Shown in pieces: positions 55,086 to 64,000 of a stretch of 64,000 nucleotides of DNA. The DNA lies in the NCBI GenBank assembly GCA_028583415.1, contig CM053276.1:13165774-13229773 (forward strand), written 5' to 3'. Position 1 is the stretch's first letter. Every line of letters starts with the position of its first letter. The notes beneath the pieces were generated by a model. That model worked only from the letters and a program-made list of their open reading frames with translations, was not told the origin of the DNA and ran no database searches. The position numbers and the translations under genes were made by a program. The DNA comes from Protea cynaroides. Lineage: Eukaryota; Streptophyta; Magnoliopsida; Proteales; Proteaceae.

Positions 55086-57039
55086 TATTGAAATCTGAAT
55101 TCATATTGGTCCCGTTTGATACCAATATGATCTTGATCCAGAACGGTTTGTATCAGCTTAGGTAGTCCAATTTTTGTATTAGATCGGCTGATATTAATTT
55201 TTTAATATTAAAAAAAATATTCTTACTTCTTCAAGGTAATCAGATGCCACATGTCACAAATGTAATTAAAAAATAAAAATAAAAAAGATCAGCCGATTCC
55301 ATCATGGATTGATACAATAACAGGTATGGAAATCGGTACATTAGTCTCAAACTCTTGGCCAAATACTAATAGGAATCGACAATACTGATTCCTATAACCA
55401 GGCTTTTAGTATCCTACTACTGCCAGTATATTCGGGGATATACTGCCAGTATATTCGGGGATATACTACCAGTATATTCGGGGATATACATATCTAGAAA
55501 AGAAATGATAATACAATGAAACAAATGGATTCTATCGCCACTAGTCAAGCAAATAAACTATCTGGAGAGGAGATTTGTGAAAACATTAGAAAAAAAACTG
55601 AATCCTCCATCAAGGTCGGATCCATGCATGGGTCTTAGAGAAGAGCTAAAACGACTCGTTGGAGTCTTGTATTATTTCAAATAAATACCTAACCAATCAT
55701 ACAACGTGGGGTGGGGTGCGATGTCCCGTATGTGCTTGTGATTTTTTAATATTACAATAACTGCACAAATGGGAATACATTTGGTGGGGTTTGGGAACGT
55801 CCTACACTAACCCAGCCCACGTCCTACTCTAAATTGTGGGTAGCTGACCAGCCGTACAAATCTGGCATTTTCTCCGATCCCATACAAAACATATACGCAA
55901 CACCACCAAAGGCATATAATATAAGCAAAGTGAGAAAATGCAAGCAAATATAAACACCACACAATTTATATGAACAAAATGGAAAGAACAAAATATTAAA
56001 ATAAATTAAGATACAACAAAAGTAGATGGGCTGATTAACCCATGCATTACAAACACATCGGTAGTGGGCTGATTCAGCCCATGCAATGGTAAAATCGACC
56101 CAACACAATAGAGCAGCACATAAAAAATAAATGGCTCGACTCAAACAAAGGAAAAAACGAAAATGAGAAATAAATGAGCAAACCAGTCCAAGCTAAACAT
56201 AGAAACAGGGTTAACATGAAAACAGATATAAGTGAAAAATAAAACAAATGGATTTGGTCCAATCAAGATGGGATTGGTCCAATCAAGATAGGATTGATCC
56301 AAATTAAAATGAGATTAGCTAGTCTAAATATATAAAAATCGGATTTGGTCTAAACAAGATGAGATTAAACCAATTAAGATGGAAACCAAATGATTAAGAT
56401 GGGAACCAATCAAAATTAAGATAGGTGTAGAACTAAAGTAACGAAACAACATAGGAATGCAGGAATTTCTAGCAAAAATACTCTCAATTAAGGCAAGAAA
56501 GATAAAAACTTCTGGCAGCAAGGAGAAAAATAAGTAAATAAAAAAACTTATGAGAAACACACAAAAATTGTAGAGAAAAATAAATAAAAAAAATTACAAG
56601 ATAGGTGTAGAACTAAAGATTTGAATTTATTTTTCACACATATTATCAATCACGATAATTCTAGATCCGTTAGGATTTCCGTCACGTTATCCGAATCTCG
56701 TTTTAGTAGATCAAACCAATTGTTGTATTTTATCGATTTTTATTAAAAATAAAATTTTAAAATAAAAATATGTTTTGTTTTGATTTTTTCGATATGAGGC
56801 TTGTGAAGTGAGGTTAGTGAGATTGGAACCCAAGACTCCTTGGATGGGTTGAGTTTTAATTTGACTTCTATTGGGTCAATAACGGTTCAACCCGTTTGAC
56901 CTGAAATTATTAGGTTGGTAACTGTTCAATCCGTTTGATCCGGTTCATTAAAATGTCTTTACAAGAAACACATCATTTATTTGTAAAGACATGTTGGTTC
57001 AAAGGGACACACCCTCCCTCAAGGGATGCCTCGAAAAGA
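55086..57039. other. AT-rich intergenic region
   Basis: No gene supported. It contains a 23-bp triplet repeat (55419-55487) and, at about 56240-56420, several short imperfect repeats of GGATTGGTCCAATCAAGAT. The last 200 bp may belong to the element into which the solo LTR inserted. Confidence 0.45.
55419..55487. repeat. 23-bp tandem repeat, three copies
   Basis: Three head-to-tail copies of ACTGCCAGTATATTCGGGG plus ATAT, with one substitution in the third copy. Confidence 0.92.
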
Positions 57040-57044
57040 CATGT

Positions 57045-59266
57045 TGTCACACTCCAATTCTGCATTATTCAGAATGGTGTGATGAACCGCTAATTAACCA
57101 ACGATTCAATCAAGATCTCGAATAGGCTGTGTCCGTTTGCTTAAACAATACATATCCACAACAATAATCAGAATAAATACACAATAGCGGAAGTCTTTAT
57201 ACTAATGAACTGAGAGTCTAACAATTATAAAATAATAAATTATACAATTATTCTCCATTGACTAAGACATAAATAAAATATTTAATCAATTACATCGTCT
57301 TTATAAATTAAATAACATTCTAATCGAAAACAAAAGAGTTACACTCGCATGACGAATCATGCGACTCCACCATAACTTCAGCGTCCATCGCCGCCGCATG
57401 TCCATACATAAGGGCATTCATATAGTCTTCAACCGTGGTACCTGCATCATCAACCAAAAACATTCGACGTCGAAAGGGTGAGCACACATCATGGCTCAGT
57501 GAACAAACAAAACAATGCAACAAACATATGTATGCATTCAATTCATATCTTTGGTCTAGTTCATAAGTTTACAATGTGCTATAAAAAGGTTTGGTGGCCG
57601 CCTCACCTCTATACACAGGGTGTGTAAGCCCATCCAACCGATCAAACACCATTGTCGTCCACATCCATCTCAACATAGAATAGAGATAGAGCTAAAGTGT
57701 CCGGATCAAACACCTCATAACACTTCCCCTGATGCCCTATCCATACCAACACGTAAGCCCCTACTGGTGAGGGCTTACAAACTGGGCTCGCAACTAACCA
57801 ATCATAATGTCAAACAGTGTATCCAAGGCCTCATCCCAACATCCCTCAATACGTCCATAGAGATAGAGCTAAGGTCCCCCGGCAGAGTCAGAGACTACAC
57901 GATCCAAGACCACCTCCCCTGATGCCCTACGACGTAATAGTTCTGCTAAGATAATGGCAATACGACGATGTTAGTGGACAAGACTTGAGTAGAGATAGAG
58001 CTAAAATGTTCGGATCAAACACCGCATAACACTTCCTCTGATGTCTCACTCGCATCAAGTACACTAACCATACACAAACATTCACATGCCTATTCATAGC
58101 ATCATCATCATCACGATGTTATAAATAAACAGAATTAAATATGCATGAACAATATTAGCAGGAATATTGGATGACATGTGATATGCACATTACAATCATA
58201 CAATCATAGAATCATTCATGGTGTTGGACTCAATAAACAAAATAGTTTATTATTAGCCGATTAGTTTAGGTTTTGTTCTCTCACCTTTGATTGAGTATAG
58301 ATCCTCGTTCAAGCTTTATGAATCACCTTTAAATCACTATAAAGGCTTAACAAGTCGATAGATTTTAATTAAAATTCAATAAATTTAGACTAGCTGAAAT
58401 CGTAGGATCGCAGGTAGGGCAGCACCTGGGGTCGGTTACCAATCGACCCTAGGGATAGGGTCGGACGTGGGGTCGGTTACCAATCGACCCTACGTGCGTC
58501 TACACCCTCCCTGGGACTTCCCGAGGGCATATGGTCGATCATGTGGTCTTGTAGGTCCATTTTAAGATTGTTCTATGGCTCATAACTATGATTTTTACAC
58601 ACTTTTCATTGCCTATGATGATTACTTCCATGGATTCCTTTAGAACTTGTCCATGGATGGATGACTTGGGTTTCTCTAAATCATAATTTCTTCCTAATCT
58701 ATTCTAGGCTCTTAATTTATGAAGGGACTTAGATTCATACCTGAAGTTGGCTGAGATTCAGAGGTTTCTCTGAACTTCTCCTCTTCCTTAGCCTTTTCTT
58801 CAATTTTCCTTCTCTTCTTCTTTTCTTTTTCTTTCTCTTTTCTCACTTTCAATTAGGGTTCTAAAAGGGGTGAAAGAGGCTAAGGGACGTCCTATTTATA
58901 AAGGAAAACCCTCCAAAATAGGTCACATTGAGTTTAGGAAAGAACCCCTTGGAATTAGAAAAGTTTCCTAATTTACGATTTCTGTCTGAAAACGTAGGGT
59001 CGGACGTAGGGTCGCAGGATCTGTCGACCCTACGTTTTTCTAGTCACGTGACCTTGCGACTAGAAAATCATAGGTTGGACTTTTGGTGAGGTGGGGTCGA
59101 CCCTATCTGTTTAGGCATGTGACCCTATCCTCACATTTACTGTTTTTTGGTCAGATTCATACTTGATCTTGTGATTTTCTTCACGCACTTGGTCTACTTG
59201 GCTCGACCATGATATGTAGACCTGGTACAAGGTGGTAAGACCGATTAGTTTGATACGGGTCTTACA
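57045..59266. mobile_element. Solo LTR of the gypsy family
   Basis: About 2222 bp with TGTCACACTCC...GGGTCTTACA ends, homologous to the LTRs at 13749 and 23294; the shared tract TAGAGATAGAGCTAAAGTG is easily seen. A perfect 5-bp duplication CATGT lies at 57040-57044 and 59267-59271. There is no internal region, so LTR-LTR recombination has removed it. A segment around TAGAGATAGAGCTAAA is duplicated within it (57672 and 57985). It carries GGTCGGTTACCAATCGACCC words where the other LTRs carry ACCGGTCG words. Confidence 0.92.
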
Positions 59267-59271
59267 CATGT

Positions 59272-59694
59272 TCTCCTCTATAAATAGAGGAGGAGGAAGC
59301 CTTAAAAATGGTTAGAGGAACTAAGTTTTTTTCTTAATTCTTTCTTTTTCACTCTCTCTCCTTCTTTGTAAGCACATACTGAGAGTATTCCCCATGTTTT
59401 TTTGAAACATCGTTATTTTGTCAAAATTGTATTACTGTCTTGCATTTGACCTAAGCACAACTCTGAAGTACTTGAAGGGGTGCATTAGACTAGTGCAGGT
59501 TTAATGTAAGAAATCGATAAGCTGTTTTATCTTGGAGCCAGATTTACATCAAAACTCGATTACACCATTCTGGGCAAATTCTGCCTTTAGGACAGTATCA
59601 TTTGTGATACAACCCAGCTTCAAACTCATTATCAATTACAGTCTTCTTCAATAGATCAGTAGAAGTGTGACATCTGATAAGTGGTTCTCATTTA
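59272..59694. other. Sequence flanking the solo LTR, with a TATA-like word
   Basis: CTCCTCTATAAATAGAGGAGG, a palindromic TATA context, lies just after the solo LTR near 59271-59291, followed by a CT-rich leader-like stretch. This may be the promoter of an older LTR element that the solo LTR interrupted. No ORF supports a gene. Confidence 0.4.
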
Positions 59695-59703
59695 AAGTTC
59701 TAT

Positions 59704-61149
59704 GGGTATAAGACAGTTACCTCCCCTGTAACTTATCTTATTGACCGTTGACCCCTAAAGGTTTCAAAAAAGACAGTTACCTCCCCTAAATAACTATTAA
59801 AACCCAAATAGCCCCAATTTTTAATGGTGTTAAAGTTAAATTTTTTATGGACAACTCTACCCTCAACCTTTTATCCATACTTTAAATCTTATTACTGTTA
59901 AAAGATCATTATAATCATTATCCAACTAAAATAAACCATAATCTCATCTTCTTCTCATTCTCCCTCACGTTCTTTTCGACGGAGATGATATGATGGACTC
60001 AGATGATGGACTCAGATGCAAGCGGAACGATTATAGGCGACCGGTGAGGCAAAACTCCTTGATTAAGCACTAGTTTTGATTTCCATGAGTTGGTATTCTG
60101 ATTTGTGTTTAATCATGTTAGATTCTTATTCTTAATATGAAATTCATATTCTGGTTCTCCTTCGCTTTTCCCTGTTGACAGCCCTCCTAATTCCTTTGGA
60201 TATATATAATGGGTAAGTTAATTAAAGTACTTGTCGAATCAAGAGAGAAGAGTGAGGTGTGAGAGAAAATAGGGGAGGAAAAAAAAAGGGGTTGGGGATC
60301 TCCAAATTTTGGTGAGGAGAAAACCTGTGAGAAATTAGTTGCAGTAGAAAAAGAAGGGGAAGAATCAGGGTTTGAAGAGAGAGAGAGCTAGGAAAGGGAG
60401 GAGAAATGGTATGATTTTTTATTTCGACAATAAGGGAATAACAGAATCTGCGAAGAGAGGAAGTAGGAGAAGAAATCGAAGAAGAATAGGAGATAAAATG
60501 GTCGTGGACTAAGAACGACTGAAATGGGAGAAAGATGAGGGAAGATAGGAGTGAAAATAGGGATTGAAAATCTGGATAGATTTTAGGGGAGAAGAAACCG
60601 AAGAAGAATAGGTGACAATTGGAATGGGAGAAAGATGAGGGAAGATAGGAATGAAAATAGGGATTGAAAATCTGGATAGATTTTAGGAGAGAATAAACCA
60701 AAGAAGAATAGGAGAGAAAATGACCATCAACTAAGGGCGACTGGAATGGGAGAAAGATGAGGGAAGATAGGAGTGAAAATAGAAATTTTAAATCTGGAGA
60801 GATTTTAGGAGAAATTGCTTCAATATTCAAGGATTTACAGCGGCGGAGAGCTCCGAAGAAGAAGGCGATTCAAGGGTTTGAAAATCGAAAAAAATGAAAG
60901 AGAGCAAATGAGAAAGTAGTAACCCTATTAAATAGTAAGGGTAAAATAAGTAGTTCATCTCTCTAGAAATGTAATTTGGTCTTTAAAAAAATATTAGACT
61001 CCCATCGTTACCATCTAATGGAATATTCTTAACGCGTGGAGCTATTTGGATTTTAATAGTTATTTAGGAGAGGTAACTGTCTTTTTTGAAATTTTTGGGA
61101 GTCAACGGTCAATAAGATAAGTTACAGGGGAGGTAACTGTCTTTTACCC
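59704..61149. mobile_element. Mutator-like element with long TIRs and GA-rich interior
   Basis: The ends GGGTATAAGACAGTTACC and (reverse complement of the right end) GGGTAAAAGACAGTTACC are inverted repeats of roughly 150 bp. A perfect 9-bp duplication AAGTTCTAT lies at 59695-59703 and 61150-61158. A GACAGTTACCTCCCC motif is repeated twice within each TIR. The interior at 60240-60830 is purine-rich on the plus strand and internally repetitive (GGAGAAAGATGAGGGAAG at about 60527, 60627 and 60749). A 202-codon minus-strand frame there is low-complexity and not a credible protein. Confidence 0.88.
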
Positions 61150-61285
61150 AAGTTCTATTCCTTCATATTTTTACAACATCAATCCCTAGAAAATCCATTG
61201 CAAAATCATTGGTCAAAATGGTTACTAAAAGAGAACATACCAAAATAATAGAATAGGCAAAATCGAAAAGGCACAAAAATAGTAG

Positions 61286-61288
<3 letters not shown>

Positions 61289-61327
<39 letters not shown>
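61289..61327. repeat. (GA)n microsatellite
   Basis: A pure AG run of about 39 bp. Confidence 0.93.
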
Positions 61328-61331
<4 letters not shown>

Positions 61332-61668
61332 AAGTACTTACCCAAGAATTAAACAAGATGTCTCTACCTTACCTTTGGCCAGTTTAAGGGTTAATCGAAA
61401 CCGATACAACTGGTTGATAAGAAGATAGATATCATCTGGAAGCACAAAATCAGAGGAATTAACATTATAGACGAGGAAAGGTCTATCGGACTGAGCTCTG
61501 TGTCATGATTCATCACATATTCATAATTCATTAGAACCCTTGAGTGGGACTATGATGAGTGACCTAATCATTTTTTCAATCATATAAGTACATACAATTA
61601 ATGTTTTTATATGAACCCATGCACGTGTACTCATGCATGGTCAAACTTTCTTCTTGCTATGTCAAAAG

Positions 61669-61776
61669 TGCTACAACACCACCAGGCTCTGCTTTCCGTA
61701 TCTGTGGAAGATTCATATGGTATGCTACAACACCACCAGGCTTCGCTTTCCGTATCTGTGGAAGATTCATATAGTA
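61669..61776. repeat. Tandem duplication, period 54 bp
   Basis: TGCTACAACACCACCAGGCT at 61669 recurs at 61723; both copies run through CCGTATCTGTGGAAGATTC with two or three substitutions. Confidence 0.93.
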
Positions 61777-64000
61777 AACAAAACATTAAGGAGAGGTCTG
61801 AATAATTTTAAAAAATAATAATTTTAAGTAATTCAGTATCGTAACCTTTTTTTATAAAGGAATTTTTTTTTATTTTTTTTTTAGGTATATGCGTTAACTA
61901 TTTAAAATTTATTTTATTTTATTTAACACTAGTAACATGGGATAAAGACATCCACAGGTTGTGGATCTTAATATCCTCCTCTTAATTTAATCAACCCGAT
62001 AACAGAAGACCCCCTCTAGAGAGGCCCCTTAACTTTAATTTATTTTATTTTATTAACACTATTAACATGGGATGAAGTGGACTCCTAATTTAATCTCTCT
62101 CTCTCTCTCTCTCTCTCATAGCGTTAGTAGACATACTATTCCTATCGCTGGTTCTCACCTCAATTATTCCTCTTTTTGTTGGCATGTACATCGGACTTTT
62201 CAACCAATCTATAAAGTAACCCTTTTTTTAAAATATAAATTAGACTTAATTTTCTAAAGTTAAGATTTTGGGTTTGATGGGATTCGAACCTGAAAAGTCA
62301 CAAAACAACTTTAAATCTTATCTTCCTGTCTTATATCTGTCATAATATATGCATTAAAGTAAATATAACCGTCATGCATTAAAGTAAAATAAGGTTGTTA
62401 TTATTATAACAAGGATTGTGTTTGGAAATATAACATAATAAATCTTTATTATTTATTTTTATTATTTTTAATTTAACTTATTCTATTTTGAAGAATGTTA
62501 TAGTAATGTTTAGAATATTCCTATATATGCATGGACATATATGGGATATATGTCAATACATAGAAGGTATTTGATTGAATTAGAGTTTGAAATTCGACAT
62601 GTGAGTAATCTACCATATTCTATTTATCCAACGGTTTGAATGGACACATCATCTGCCATGTAGAAGAATAAATTCCTTATAACATTTGAAAAAATAACAA
62701 ACCTTTGTTACAACAATAATTCTCTAAATAGATAATATTATAACATATGTACAAATGTATTGTCTTAAATACATATCTTTATTAATAGAAAGAAATAAAC
62801 AAGTATGGAAGAAGGATAGCTGCTAGGCTACATGGCCCTTGCATCAATAAATGGGCCAATGAGAATGCACGTGGGAGCATCCAATAAGGATGAGGTTTTT
62901 CATTTCATTTTACGATAGTCATTTTGCCTTTTCTGTGTCTAGACACATGCACATAACCAGACATTCTTCTTTTTCTTAAAAGTATATAAAGGAAAATTCT
63001 TGTAATGAAAATGTAGTGTTGAAATTTTTTTATTTTTTATTTTTATAATACCCTTCTTTCAGTGAAATTAAAAACCTACAACACGATGAATTTTTAAGTA
63101 TATACTTAAGACATTTATGACATATCCATAGTTATTTAATTCGAATTTGGGAATTATTCGGAAGGAGAATAATTCGGAATGAGTCCTTTTGATAATTTAA
63201 GAATTTGGTCAAAGATGTGGTCAAAAAAGCAGATTTAAAATAAAATTCGAATTCGGTTCAGTTCGAAAATTATTCTTTTGTCTAAAAAAAAACGGATGAA
63301 AATTTCGGATGTTAATTTTTAATATTTAGTGCTTCTATCAACCAATTATTACACCTGCATAATATATAAGTGATATTATAATATATTTAATTTATAAATA
63401 ATAATATAATATATAATACATGGGTATGTGTGTATAATGGTGGATTTGTTAGATTTCATTACAGGATATAATGTTGATAATTAGATTTTATTATGATTGC
63501 AATATCAAACTAGTGGAGCTAATGTTCATAAAATCAAATATTTTCATAAATTCATTCAATCATCCTCATGAAATCCATCTCTTTTACATGTTCGTTAATT
63601 ACTTTTTCATAGTTATTATAATATTTATCTTTGGACTCATATTTAATCCCAATTGGTAAAGTATCCAAAAGTAATGACTTACTTTGTATTATGGTATATA
63701 TGATTTGTATACTCATATTTAATTCCATGAACAAAATTAATGATTTGCTTTGTATTATGCTTTGATTTTCATAATATTTAGTCTCACATTGGAAAAAAAT
63801 GAAATTAATGATCTGTTTTATATTATGACATGATTTTTAAACTTATAATTAGTTTTATATTGGAAAAGATGCAAATAGTTATGGCATTAAGTTTTTTTTT
63901 TTTTTTTTCAAAAAACTTTATTTGAAAATAGTAGTTAAGGCATTAAGTCCTCCATTAGGATAATAATAGTTTTTTTTAAGTATAAAAAATATTCGGTATA

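Larger units (their letters stand above)
61159..64000. other. AT-rich intergenic region to the window end
   Basis: No gene supported. It includes a GA microsatellite and a 54-bp tandem duplication listed separately, two CT tracts near 62094-62117, and very AT-rich DNA beyond 62400. Confidence 0.55.

Noticed and set aside
60222..60830. A 202-codon minus-strand open frame
   Set aside because: It is low-complexity Ser/Leu/Phe/Pro sequence created by the purine-rich repeats of the MULE interior. It has no domain, and the repeats explain its openness.
62270..62330. GGGATTCGAACC word that resembles a tRNA B box on the minus strand
   Set aside because: No matching A box, anticodon arm or acceptor stem could be drawn around it, so a tRNA gene or SINE is not supported.

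Overview
This is a plant nuclear genome window, most likely from a dicot or early-diverging eudicot. The evidence is intron-rich genes with GT-AG splicing, AT-rich intergenic DNA, plant-type retrotransposons and three protein genes of plant families. Nothing in the sequence fixes the species. I saw no rRNA, tRNA or CRISPR feature.

Three host genes can be modelled to the base. (1) A plus-strand PP2C-type protein phosphatase, 5869-29580: nine exons, about 777 residues, similar to the plastid-type PP2C 62 / BIPP2C1 group. Exon 2 carries three 50-residue repeats and intron 6 is about 15.5 kb. (2) A plus-strand GPI-anchored lipid transfer protein, 35691-37411: three exons including a 30-nt exon, about 192 residues, with all eight cysteines. 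(3) A minus-strand myo-inositol-1-phosphate synthase, 41389-43747: nine exons, 510 residues, with a TATA box and an ABRE-like G-box upstream. These genes have no evident joint pathway.

The rest is dominated by transposable elements, several of them nested. An 11.7 kb Ty3/gypsy chromovirus-like element (13749-25445, minus strand) sits in PP2C intron 6. It has 2.15 kb LTRs, a CATTA target duplication, an initiator-Met tRNA primer site and an unusual plus-strand ORF block antisense to gag. A decayed Ty1/copia pol (30102-32790, minus) is interrupted by a 1081-bp long-TIR element and by a 239-bp foldback MITE. Both left 9-bp duplications that can be checked against the copia reading frame. The same foldback MITE recurs at 34963 and 51157. 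Two more long-TIR Mutator-like elements with 9-bp duplications lie at 2568-3588 (with a possible captured coding fragment) and 59704-61149. Two hAT-like elements with 8-bp duplications are at 50062 and 54107. A solo LTR of the gypsy family is at 57045-59266. LINE remnants are at 4206-5160, about 25690-26265 and 52618-53930.

Layout: 1-5.2 kb TE-rich intergenic; 5.2-29.6 kb phosphatase gene with its gypsy-filled intron; 30.1-35.2 kb nested copia and MITEs; 35.5-37.4 kb lipid transfer protein; 37.4-41.4 kb intergenic; 41.4-43.9 kb inositol synthase and promoter; 44-64 kb AT-rich intergenic DNA with DNA transposons, a LINE, a solo LTR and microsatellites. I found no obviously new multi-gene system. 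The most unusual signals are the foldback MITE family, the antisense ORF block in the gypsy element, and the GC-rich captured fragment in the first Mutator-like element.
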